20,759 bases of DNA, from positions 1 through 20,759 of the forward strand of contig QEUW01000088.1 of the NCBI GenBank assembly GCA_003577005.1, in the 5' to 3' direction. Source of the DNA: Chloroflexota bacterium (GTDB lineage Bacteria; Chloroflexota; Anaerolineae; Caldilineales; Caldilineaceae). Shown here one piece after another: positions 14,863-20,759 of the stretch; positions within the stretch are counted from its first letter, which is position 1, and each line of letters begins with the position of its first letter. The position numbers were made by a program, and so were the translations under genes. The notes below the pieces were generated by a model. It did not search any database. It was not told the origin of the DNA and was given only the letters and a program-made list of their open reading frames with translations.

Positions 14863-15765
14863 TTAAGGTGCTGCTACCGCCTCGCGTGCCCGTCGCAGGG
14901 CCTCACCGGCGTCGAATTCACCGGCAAAAAAACCTGCGGGCTCTTTGGCCAAGATTTCCACACGGGGCTGGCCGCCTTCTTCAACCCAGACGCCACAGGC
15001 GCCGCCCTTTTCACTCGTCTCTAGCCACAGCTCTTTGCCATCAAAGGTCAACACCGGCTGGTCATAGCTGGTCAGTTGTTGCGCATTGCCTGTCACATAG
15101 TGGGCGATCAGCGAACGGCGAAATCGATCCTGGCTGCTGTTGGGGAAACTGCCGTGAATCAACGTGCCATTAAAAAAGAAAACGTCGCCGGGCTCCATGA
15201 CCACGGCCTTGGCTTCCAAACCGGCGGGGATAGGAACGGCAATGTCGGTGAAGCTTTGGGTTGTGTCTGCCTGCACCGCACACAGGATGGGCAGATCGCC
15301 CGTCCCGGGCACAATCTGCAAGCAACCGTTTTCTTCGTCACATGGGTCCAGGGCCAGCCAGGCCGCCACACAAGTTCCCGGCTGCGCCCGCAGATAGTAC
15401 TGATCCTGATGGAGCGCCTGCCCCCGTGCGCCAGGCGGCTTGAAGTAGAGCATCGTCTGCACGGCGTACGGGTCCTGCCCCAGAAAGGCGCTCAGACACG
15501 CACGCAGCCGCTCGTCCAACAACCACTGGCGGCTCACCTCATCCCAGCGGTGCATATGGATCAAGCGCGGGTACTGCTGCAAAGGGTCTGCGCGATTGAT
15601 ATCTTCATTGCTGCTCTTTACACCGGCAAAATCGCCAGGATGCTGGGTTTTCCGCATCTCCATATAATGGCGCTTGTAAAATTCCACCTCTTCTGGTGAG
15701 AACAGACCGCGCACCAATACACAGCCGTTTTCTTGAAACTGTTGGGCCAGTTGCGGTTCGACCAT
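14863..15765 (-). CDS. Phytanoyl-CoA dioxygenase (PhyH) family protein
   Basis: 300 residues, a predicted cytoplasmic Fe(II)/2-oxoglutarate-dependent oxygenase. The iron triad is visible: H119 and D121 in LHQDQYY and H204 in LIHGSFPNSS, with R216/R217 in RFRRSLIAHY as 2-oxoglutarate-binding candidates. The N-terminus (QQFQENGCVLVRGLFSPEEV) and EENGCLQIVPGTG are classic for the family. The GGGAGGAA Shine-Dalgarno is 8 nt before the ATG at 15765 but only 2 nt before the ATG at 15771, so 15765 is preferred. The gene has its own consensus promoter and a ~227-nt leader with several strong hairpins, which suggests regulation in the leader. Family members act on very diverse small molecules. Its place before a sugar importer suggests a substrate brought in by that importer, which is a guess. 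Confidence 0.92.
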   Translation of the reverse strand: MVEPQLAQQFQENGCVLVRGLFSPEEVEFYKRHYMEMRKTQHPGDFAGVKSSNEDINRADPLQQYPRLIHMHRWDEVSRQWLLDERLRACLSAFLGQDPYAVQTMLYFKPPGARGQALHQDQYYLRAQPGTCVAAWLALDPCDEENGCLQIVPGTGDLPILCAVQADTTQSFTDIAVPIPAGLEAKAVVMEPGDVFFFNGTLIHGSFPNSSQDRFRRSLIAHYVTGNAQQLTSYDQPVLTFDGKELWLETSEKGGACGVWVEEGGQPRVEILAKEPAGFFAGEFDAGEALRRAREAVAAP

Positions 15766-15846
15766 GCTCATTTCCTCCCGTAGATTTTCTCGGTTATACG
15801 CACAAATTGGGTTCTGTTGACACTTGCTGTGCGCGGCTGCTTGCAA

Positions 15847-15984
15847 CGACTCAAGTCGGTGACTGACAGTGGAAAGTGCCTACAGGCACTTGATTGATGG
15901 TCGCTGAGGCGACTCTTCACTGTCAGCAGCAGGTTTCAACCCTGCTGCTTATCGCGCCAGGGACAATTATCGAAGATTCCTTCG
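15847..15984 (-). ncRNA. Structured 5' leader of the PhyH gene (possible cis-regulatory RNA or palindromic repeat)
   Basis: Between the predicted transcript start (~15992) and the PhyH start lies a dense set of perfect stems. They are CGAAG/CTTCG (15971-15984), AGCAGCAGG/CCTGCTGCT (15925-15949), and an outer CTGACAGTG/CACTGTCAG (15863-15871 with 15918-15926). The outer stem encloses two hairpins, AAGTGCC/GGCACTT (15874-15891) and GTCGC/GCGAC (15900-15913). A last hairpin is CGAC/GTCG (15847-15858). The nested part forms a three-way junction. It fits no riboswitch class or tRNA I recognise. The alternative is a dispersed REP-like palindromic element. Confidence 0.5.
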
Positions 15985-15998
15985 TATAGGACAGCATG

Positions 15999-16027
15999 AG
16001 TCTATCATGAGCGTCATGGACTGTCAA
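15999..16027 (-). promoter_or_regulatory. Sigma70 promoter of the PhyH gene
   Basis: On the minus strand, TTGACA (16027-16022) is followed by 17 bp and TAGACT (16004-15999). That is a perfect -35, ideal spacing and a 4/6 -10. It sits about 30 nt downstream of the SUI1 stop codon, so the dioxygenase gene is transcribed on its own. Confidence 0.7.
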
Positions 16028-16055
16028 ACGGGTTGGCAGCATCCCCTTCTTACCC

Positions 16056-16412
16056 TTACCCACCGGCGCTCTTGGCTTTGTACCCCAACTCGTTGAGGAT
16101 CGTCACGATCTTCTCGCGGTGGTCGCCCTGGATCTCGATATTGTCACCCTTGACGGCGCCGCCGGTTCCCAGTTTGGTCTTGAGCAGTTTGACCAGCGCC
16201 TCTTTGCCATGCAGTGGACTCATGACACCTTTGATGACCGAGACGGTTTTGCCGCCGCGACCGGCCCGCTCTTTGAAGACGCGCACAGGGTTGTTGAGCT
16301 GCCGCGTGGGGATGGCCGCGGCAGGGTTGCCCGTGGCTGGTGGCGGCGAGGGCGTGGGTTCAGGTGGTTCTGGATCGGTGGAGTAGACGGTACGCGGGCG
16401 TTTGTTGCTCAT
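16056..16412 (-). CDS. SUI1-family (eIF1/YciH-like) translation initiation factor
   Basis: 118 residues. The N-terminal ~40 residues are Pro-rich and probably disordered. Residues ~42-115 form the SUI1 fold, with [35 protein letters not shown] and [10 protein letters not shown]. Archaeal and eukaryotic eIF1 monitors start-codon selection on the small ribosomal subunit; the bacterial YciH homologues have a less certain role in initiation fidelity. An SD-like GCAGGA precedes the ATG. It is divergent from the AIM24 gene across 85 bp. Length and motifs are normal for bacterial members. Confidence 0.93.
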   Translation of the reverse strand: MSNKRPRTVYSTDPEPPEPTPSPPPATGNPAAAIPTRQLNNPVRVFKERAGRGGKTVSVIKGVMSPLHGKEALVKLLKTKLGTGGAVKGDNIEIQGDHREKIVTILNELGYKAKSAGG

Positions 16413-16435
16413 TGCATTCCTGCTAAAATCGTGTT

Positions 16436-16461
16436 AGGTTTGGCATCTAACGGTCAAACCT
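16436..16461. repeat. 7-bp inverted repeat in the SUI1/AIM24 divergent spacer
   Basis: AGGTTTG (16436-16442) and CAAACCT (16455-16461) are separated by 12 bp, with centres near 19-bp spacing. Minus-strand TTGACC overlaps the right arm and could be a -35 for the SUI1 gene. The site is a possible shared operator for both genes. Confidence 0.35.
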
Positions 16462-16497
16462 GATCTCTCACCAACGTCTGACGAGGCAACGAACACG

Positions 16498-17157
16498 ATG
16501 AACTATACCATTGCGGGCGAAATTGCCCAATATGTCCGTCTTGAGTTTGAACCGGGTGACGCCGTCTGGACGAGCAAAGGCTCTCTGATGGCCTACTCGC
16601 AACAGGTGCAGTGGCAGTTGCGCTGGCCGGGCGGAGCAGCCGGTGCTGTTCGCCGCTCGCTGGCAGGCGAGGGTCTGGCGCTGACATATTTGACAACCGG
16701 CCAGCCGGGGCAATTTGCCCTGCTGGCCGCCAATCACCCCGGTCACCTCATGCAGTGGGATCTGGCGGATGGCCCCATTGTGACCACACGCGGCGCATTT
16801 CTGGCGGCTTGGGGTGACGAGATCGACATCAGCGTGTCGATTGCCCGGCGCACAGGCGCGGCATTCTTTGGCGGCACCGGTCTCTTTTTGCAGCGGATCA
16901 CCGGCCGCGGCGTCGTGCTCATCCACGGCAGCGGTGATTTCTACGAACGGCAACTCGCAGCCGGCGAACAGATCATGGTCAGCACCGGCAATCTGGCTGC
17001 GCTGGCCGACAGCGTTGACTACGACATCCAGAGCGTCGGCGGCTGCCGCAAAATGTTCTTTGGCGGCGAAGGGTTCTTTATGACCAAACTGACCGGTCCA
17101 GGGCGCGTCCTGCTACAAACCCTCAAACGAAACGGCAGTTCAGGGGGAGGCGAGTAA
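16498..17157 (+). CDS. AIM24-family protein (TIGR00266-like)
   Basis: 219 residues with the Gly-rich double beta-sheet (TRAP-like) pattern of the AIM24 family: EFEPGDAVWTSKGSLMAYS (~18-36), GEGLALTYLTTGQPGQFALLA, GAFLAAWGDEIDISVS, GGTGLFLQRITGRGVVLIHGSGDFYERQLAAGEQIMV and GGEGFFMTKLTGPGRVLLQTL. The family includes yeast mitochondrial Aim24 and many bacterial proteins of unknown biochemical role. There is no signal peptide or membrane helix, so it is probably cytoplasmic. Its stop is 8 bp from the stop of the convergent macrodomain gene. The SD is weak (GAGG about 12 nt upstream of the ATG). Family firm, function unknown. Confidence 0.88.
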   Translation: MNYTIAGEIAQYVRLEFEPGDAVWTSKGSLMAYSQQVQWQLRWPGGAAGAVRRSLAGEGLALTYLTTGQPGQFALLAANHPGHLMQWDLADGPIVTTRGAFLAAWGDEIDISVSIARRTGAAFFGGTGLFLQRITGRGVVLIHGSGDFYERQLAAGEQIMVSTGNLAALADSVDYDIQSVGGCRKMFFGGEGFFMTKLTGPGRVLLQTLKRNGSSGGGE

Positions 17158-17165
17158 GTGCGCAT

Positions 17166-17687
17166 TCACGTCGCCGGCGCCAACTCCTGATAAGCCGCCA
17201 GATATTCTTGGTAATCCGCTCGTGAGAAGCAGACGGCAACGACCCGCTCCAGAGTCGTATCCTGCTCCAAAAAGTCACGGATCGTCCGTAGGGCGATCCG
17301 GCAGGCGCGCGGTACGGGAAAGCCATAGACCCCTGTGCTGATGCCGGGGAAGGAGATGCTTTTCACGCCATGTTCTACGGCCAGCGCCAGCGAGTTGCGA
17401 TAACAGCGCGCTAACAGTTCGTCCTCATTGTGCTGGCCGCCGCGCCAGACTGGCCCTACCGTGTGGATGACATATTTCGCAGGCAAGTTGTACCCGCCGG
17501 TGATCCTGGCCTCGCCGGTGGGGCATCCACCGAGCGTGCGGCATTCGGCCAGCAGCCCCGGCCCCGCCGCCCGGTGGATGGCGCCGTCAACGCCGCCGCC
17601 ACCCAAGAGCGAACTGTTGGCGGCGTTGACGATGGCGTCAACCGCGAGGGTGGTGATGTCTCCCTGGGTGATCTGCAACCGGTTCAT
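17166..17687 (-). CDS. Macrodomain protein (ADP-ribose / O-acetyl-ADP-ribose hydrolase-like)
   Basis: 173 residues covering a whole stand-alone macrodomain of the YmdB/MacroD type. GDI (9-11) and [23 protein letters not shown] (16-38) form the ADP-ribose-binding and catalytic loop. CPTGEARIT (55-63), YVIHTVGP (72-79) and the diphosphate loop [10 protein letters not shown] (115-124) follow. Such proteins remove or bind ADP-ribose marks or hydrolyse O-acetyl-ADP-ribose. The ATG at 17687 is chosen because [12 protein letters not shown] is the normal family start and AGAAGG lies about 7 nt upstream. The start codon lies inside the 3' end of the hydrolase gene (50-nt overlap), which suggests translational coupling. 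Last gene of the fmt-hydrolase-macrodomain unit. Confidence 0.93.
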   Translation of the reverse strand: MNRLQITQGDITTLAVDAIVNAANSSLLGGGGVDGAIHRAAGPGLLAECRTLGGCPTGEARITGGYNLPAKYVIHTVGPVWRGGQHNEDELLARCYRNSLALAVEHGVKSISFPGISTGVYGFPVPRACRIALRTIRDFLEQDTTLERVVAVCFSRADYQEYLAAYQELAPAT

Positions 17688-18711
17688 GATTTGCCTTCTC
17701 TCGGCCCGTCTGCCGGCGTACAAAGCGGGCGATCTCATCCAGAGCGGCGCGTGCGTCAGGCGCAATCAGATAGAAAAACTGAAAGACGTGGACCAGATCG
17801 TCCCACAGTTGGAGTTCTATTTCCACCCCGGCGGCCCGAGCCCGTTCGGCAAAGCGCCGGCTGTCATCCACCAACAGTTCGGTGGTGCTGGCCTGGATCA
17901 AGAGCGGTGGCAGGCCGCGCAAATCGGCATAGAGCGGCGACGCCAGCGGCGTATGGAGATCGGCCCCGTTCAAGTACATCTGCGCACAGCCTTTGAGCAC
18001 GCGCGGGTTGAGATAATCGACACTCTCTCCGCTCTGCACCGACCTGCCTTCCAGCGCCAGGTCCAACCAGGGCGAGAGACCGATGACGCCCGCCGGCAAC
18101 GGCATGTGCGCATCGCGTAGGGCCAGCGCGAGCGCAATCGCCAGCCCGCCGCCAGCCGAATCGCCGGCGATGACGATCTCGGTGGGTGCGATACCCTCGG
18201 TCAATAGCCACCAGTAGGCGGCCCACGCATCCGCCAGTGCAGCCGGATACGGGTGCTCGGGGGCCAGCCGGTAGTCGATTGCCAACAGACGCGCTGGAAT
18301 GACGCGTGCGATCTGCGTCGTCATCAACCGGTGTGTCCGCGGCGAACCCGACACATAGCCACCGCCGTGCAGATAGAGCACCACGGGACCGCCATCATGC
18401 TCTGGGGGAATGATCCACTCGCCATTGACCGGCGCATTGGTTAGCGGCTGCACGGTCCTGCGCTGGGGCAGTGGAATCGCCGTCAGCCGGTCGAATGGAT
18501 TGCGGACCACGCTGACCTCGAAGGTGTCATCCGCAGGCAGCCCCTGGGCCAGCACCTGTACCATCAGCTCGAACTCGCGTGACCATGCCGGTCGCCTGGG
18601 GCCATAGCGTAGCCGGTGAAGCAGCGTATGAATAGCGGCGCGCACAAGAAGCAAGTATAGCTTCAGGTAGCTCCGCACGGCGGCGAGCAACTGGATGGTC
18701 AACGCAACCAT
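17638..18711 (-). CDS. Alpha/beta hydrolase of the hormone-sensitive-lipase type (esterase)
   Basis: 357 residues. A hydrophobic N-terminal helix (~5-32) may tether it to the membrane. The core shows the HSL-family oxyanion motif [11 protein letters not shown] (HGGG 115-118), [14 protein letters not shown], and nucleophile elbow GDSAGGG (S185). H308 in LVHVFQFF is the catalytic base candidate. The acid position of the usual DPLxD motif reads ELLVD, so E278 probably replaces Asp; D282/D283 are alternatives. It would hydrolyse short acyl esters or similar, substrate unknown. It begins 9 nt after the fmt stop with no clear SD, so translation may depend on fmt. Its last ~17 residues ([17 protein letters not shown]) are encoded by the other frame of the macrodomain start. 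They look like a recent extension rather than part of the fold. Confidence 0.9.
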   Translation of the reverse strand: MVALTIQLLAAVRSYLKLYLLLVRAAIHTLLHRLRYGPRRPAWSREFELMVQVLAQGLPADDTFEVSVVRNPFDRLTAIPLPQRRTVQPLTNAPVNGEWIIPPEHDGGPVVLYLHGGGYVSGSPRTHRLMTTQIARVIPARLLAIDYRLAPEHPYPAALADAWAAYWWLLTEGIAPTEIVIAGDSAGGGLAIALALALRDAHMPLPAGVIGLSPWLDLALEGRSVQSGESVDYLNPRVLKGCAQMYLNGADLHTPLASPLYADLRGLPPLLIQASTTELLVDDSRRFAERARAAGVEIELQLWDDLVHVFQFFYLIAPDARAALDEIARFVRRQTGREKANHEPVADHPGRHHHPRG

Positions 18712-18720
18712 AACAGGGTG

Positions 18721-19680
18721 TCAGTTGGGCAATCGCTGGCCGATAAAGTCAGGCGCACCGTTGAGAAAACTGCGAATATCCAGCGCCCGTTTGCCCGCCG
18801 GCTGGACCGTGCGGAGCAACAGCAGACCTTCGCCGCTTCCCACGGCGGGGCCTTGTGGCGTGTTGACGACCCGCCCCGGTTCAGCATTCCCCGCGGCTAC
18901 AGCCGCCTGCCAGATCTTGAACGGCTCGCCGCGCCAACTCGTGTAGGCCGAGGGCCAGGGCGTGTACGCGCGCGTCATTCGCTCGATCTGGATGGCCGGC
19001 TGGTTCCAGTCGATATGCCCGTCTTCCTTTTTGATCAGCCGGCAGTACGATAGTGCGCCGGGCAGCTGATCCTGAGCGGTGGGTTTCAGTTCGCCGCTGA
19101 CCCATTGGGGCAACGTGGTCACCAGCAAAGTGGCTCCTAGCTCGGCCAGCCGTTGGCTTAGGCTGGCCGTTGTATCTGCCGGGTCGATGGCGTGGCGGGC
19201 CTGAGCGAGCACTGGGCCAGTGTCCATCCCCTCGTCCATCAGCATGATCGAGACGCCGGTCTCAGACAAGCCATCGAGGATAGCCGCCGTAATGGGCGAG
19301 GCGCCTCGATAGGCCGGCAGCAGGCTGGCGTGGATATTGATACAGCCAAAGCGTGGAATCTCCAACACCGTCCTGGGCAGGATCAACCCGTACGCCGCCA
19401 CGACGATGAGGTCGGGCGCCAACTGGCGAATCGCCTTGACCGCACCGGGGTCCTTGCGCAGGCTCTGCGGCTGGAGCACCGGCAGCCCTTGCGCCTGGGC
19501 ATATTCCTTGACGGGGCTGGCCACCAGTCGTTTACCACGCCCGGCCGGCCGGTCCGGCTGGGTGACGGCGGCGGCTACCTGCCAACGTTCACTGGCCGCC
19601 CCTTCAACCAGCTTACGGAGGGCAGGCACGGCAAAATCAGGCGTTCCCATAAAAATGATGCGCAACGTTGAGTGATCCAT
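18721..19680 (-). CDS. fmt: Methionyl-tRNA formyltransferase
   Basis: 319 residues, the enzyme that formylates Met-tRNA(fMet) with 10-formyl-tetrahydrofolate before translation initiation. The formyltransferase domain starts with LRIIFMGTPDFAVPAL. It has the folate-site motif SLLPAYRGASPI and the N-x-H...D catalytic set: N115 and H117 in CINIHAS and D153 in DEGMDTGP, in this numbering. The C-terminal OB-like domain follows (AYTPWPSAYTSWRGEPFKIW...). Length is normal. Two ATGs are in frame, at 19686 and 19680. The later one is chosen because an extended -10 box places transcription start on that ATG and because it gives the usual family N-terminus. First gene of a unit with the hydrolase and macrodomain genes. 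No def, priA or rsmB neighbour is seen. Confidence 0.97.
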   Translation of the reverse strand: MDHSTLRIIFMGTPDFAVPALRKLVEGAASERWQVAAAVTQPDRPAGRGKRLVASPVKEYAQAQGLPVLQPQSLRKDPGAVKAIRQLAPDLIVVAAYGLILPRTVLEIPRFGCINIHASLLPAYRGASPITAAILDGLSETGVSIMLMDEGMDTGPVLAQARHAIDPADTTASLSQRLAELGATLLVTTLPQWVSGELKPTAQDQLPGALSYCRLIKKEDGHIDWNQPAIQIERMTRAYTPWPSAYTSWRGEPFKIWQAAVAAGNAEPGRVVNTPQGPAVGSGEGLLLLRTVQPAGKRALDIRSFLNGAPDFIGQRLPN

Positions 19681-19686
19681 AGGCAT

Positions 19687-19695
19687 AGTATATCA
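19687..19695 (-). promoter_or_regulatory. Extended -10 promoter giving a leaderless fmt transcript
   Basis: The minus strand reads TGATATACT (19695-19687), an extended -10 element (TGnTATACT). The sixth and seventh bases after it bring transcription start to the A of the ATG at 19680. No Shine-Dalgarno precedes either candidate start codon, which fits leaderless translation. No clear -35 is visible, as expected for extended -10 promoters. Confidence 0.5.
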
Positions 19696-19720
19696 TAACT
19701 GGCCGGTGAGCGCGTAGGTC

Positions 19721-19933
19721 GATCCACAGATTACTCACTCACCTTACGCAGGTACAGCAGGAACACAGAGCACACAGAGGCAAGGAACGAATCGGCTGTT
19801 TCTCGGCGTGCTCTGGGGGCGCCCCCTGGGCCCTCTGCGCCCTCTGTGTTACGCTTTGCAGTAGTTGACTGCGTACGGTAAGTTACTCAGATTGCACGGC
19901 TAAACAATCAAAAATCTGTGTAATCTGTGCATC
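19721..19933. mobile_element. Nested 213-bp palindromic element, MITE-like
   Basis: Outer ends GATCCACAGATTAC (19721-19734) and GTAATCTGTGCATC (19920-19933) are inverted repeats, 13 of 14 matching. An inner pair, CTCACCTTACGCAG (19738-19751) and CTGCGTACGGTAAG (19869-19882), matches 12 of 14 and is bordered on both sides by the direct repeat TTACTCA (19731-19737, 19883-19889). Further in, AACACAGAG-N4-CAGAGG (19762-19780) mirrors CCTCTG-N4-CTCTGTGTT (19832-19850). Near the centre is the palindrome GGGGGCGCCCCC (19815-19826). There is no open reading frame. This looks like a non-autonomous miniature element, possibly one inserted in another. CTCTGTG-type repeats of this kind occur widely in bacterial spacers (recollection). 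Confidence 0.55.
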
Positions 19934-19943
19934 AAGCCTTTTC

Positions 19944-19966
19944 CGCTGCAACTTTCGCTTGCAGCG
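19944..19966. repeat. 8-bp inverted repeat upstream of the DUF4870-like gene
   Basis: CGCTGCAA (19944-19951) and TTGCAGCG (19959-19966) enclose a 7-nt loop CTTTCGC. There is no T-run after it on the plus strand. It is either an operator or a leader hairpin for the gene starting at 20043. The stretch 19967-20042 shows only the SD-like GGGAGGAA (20022-20029). Confidence 0.45.
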
Positions 19967-20042
19967 TGCGTAATGCTGAGTAGTCAATGGCCGGCGCTCT
20001 GCGGCCCGCAGCACCATGATTGGGAGGAAGTCAACAAGCAGT

Positions 20043-20597
20043 ATGGAAGAGATGAAGAACAGTGGGGAACAAGTGGAGGGCGCTGTACCGGTGGAAAATG
20101 TGCGTGGCGAAACCCGCACCCCGGTCGAGCGGATGACGGACGCCGCACGGGGCCAGGCCACCGAGGCAGCCGACGCCTTCCGCCGGGGCGAGTTCATGCA
20201 CGAGGCGCTGGTCGATGAGACAGCCACACCCGACGACCGGTTGATCGCGCTGTTGAGCTATGCCAGCCAGGTAGTGATCCCGCTGATCATGCCGATCATC
20301 GTGCTGATCAGCGAGAGCAGCAAGCACCGGCCGTTTCAACGCTATCATGCCGTGCAGAGCCTGGCGTTGGCCGCGCTCTTTGGTGTTGCCGGCCTTGCGC
20401 TGGGCGTTGGCTCGATGATCCTGTGGGTTGTGCCCATCATCGGCTGGCTGGTCAGCGTGCTGATGGCATGTCTGATGCCGATCTTGTGGGCGATGGCGGT
20501 CATTGCCATGCTCTATTATGGCTACCAGGCTTATCAGGGCAAGCGCTTCGCCATCCCCGGCCTGACTAGCTTCTTGCGCGACCAGGGTTGGATCTAG
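20043..20597 (+). CDS. DUF4870/Tic20-like small membrane protein
   Basis: 184 residues from the ATG at 20043. An upstream in-frame ATG at 20016 would precede the only SD-like sequence (GGGAGGAA, 20022-20029), so it is rejected. The SD to 20043 spacing of 13 nt is long, so the start is only moderately sure. The N-terminal ~60 residues are acidic and polar and probably cytosolic. Then DDRLIALLSYASQVVIPLIMP (~64-84) begins the membrane part. RPFQRYHAVQSLALAALFGVAG (~96-117) holds the conserved F..H..Q.L pattern of the family. Two or three further helices (LWVVPIIGWLVSVL, MPILWAMAVIAMLYYG) follow, ending with AYQGKRFAIPGLTSF. Function of the family is unknown. Transcription ends at a strong terminator 34 bp after the stop. 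Confidence 0.85.
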   Translation: MEEMKNSGEQVEGAVPVENVRGETRTPVERMTDAARGQATEAADAFRRGEFMHEALVDETATPDDRLIALLSYASQVVIPLIMPIIVLISESSKHRPFQRYHAVQSLALAALFGVAGLALGVGSMILWVVPIIGWLVSVLMACLMPILWAMAVIAMLYYGYQAYQGKRFAIPGLTSFLRDQGWI

Positions 20598-20630
20598 CCA
20601 ACTGGCCACCAGGACTGGCAACTGAGCCTG

Positions 20631-20668
20631 AAAGAGGGACGGAAATAATCCGTCCCTCTTTTATTATG
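20631..20668 (+). terminator. Rho-independent terminator
   Basis: AAAGAGGGACGGA (20631-20643) pairs perfectly over 13 bp with TCCGTCCCTCTTT (20649-20661) around the 5-nt loop AATAA, followed by TTATTAT. It ends the DUF4870-like transcript. Beyond it (20669-20759) I see nothing that can be supported. Confidence 0.93.
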
Positions 20669-20759
20669 AACATATAGGGTTTTCTAAGCAGCCATCATGA
20701 CCTGCAATCACCCATACCAATGAAAATGGCAGCGTACAGCAAGTAACATAGAGAACTGG

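Noticed and set aside
15847..15949. Cloverleaf-like set of hairpins as a tRNA
   Set aside because: No T-psi-C loop, anticodon stem of normal size or CCA-type acceptor pairing; stem lengths do not fit.
20016..20042. Upstream ATG at 20016 as start of the DUF4870-like protein
   Set aside because: The only SD-like sequence lies downstream of that ATG, and the extra residues (MIGRKSTSS) come from reading through it.

Overview
The window looks like a chromosomal segment of a Chloroflexota bacterium, most likely of the Caldilinea/Anaerolineae type. This is an inference from gene style, not from a marker gene: a very long SARP/AfsR-type regulator with an ATPase and TPR repeats, a large secreted protein ending in the YLPIV-type C-terminus I associate with Chloroflexi, sugar ABC transporters without their own ATPase, a PhyH dioxygenase beside a sugar importer, and GC-rich codon use. 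No rRNA, tRNA, CRISPR array or intact insertion sequence was found.

Left part (1-2473): a divergent pair. On the minus strand is the 5' part of a protein resembling the large subunit of N,N-dimethylformamidase; its 3' end lies outside the window. On the plus strand is an orphan oligopeptide-type ABC ATPase with a four-cysteine tail. Centre-left (2490-11197): a 1275-residue SARP-BTAD/NB-ARC-like/TPR regulator (minus) faces away from a 69-residue protein and a 1354-residue secreted mosaic protein (plus). The 460-bp region between them carries two perfect 9-bp inverted repeats and an 11-bp-period direct repeat. The direct repeat is spaced from a possible -10 box as SARP sites usually are. I consider this three-gene unit the best candidate for an undescribed system: a signal-sensing STAND-type activator controlling a secreted protein that combines FG-GAP repeats, two pore-former-like beta modules, a fucolectin-like lectin domain and three near-identical Ig-like repeats.

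Centre-right (11313-16412, all minus): a SUI1 translation factor, a PhyH-type dioxygenase with a consensus promoter and a highly structured 5' leader, then a sugar importer (lipoprotein binding protein, hairpin, two permeases) ending in a terminator hairpin. Right part: an AIM24-family protein (plus) converges on an apparent operon fmt - alpha/beta hydrolase - macrodomain protein (minus). fmt appears to be read from a leaderless transcript. A 213-bp nested palindrome that looks like a miniature inverted-repeat element separates fmt from a DUF4870-like membrane protein (plus), which ends in a strong intrinsic terminator.

All function calls come from reading the translated sequence and recalling families; no database search was run.
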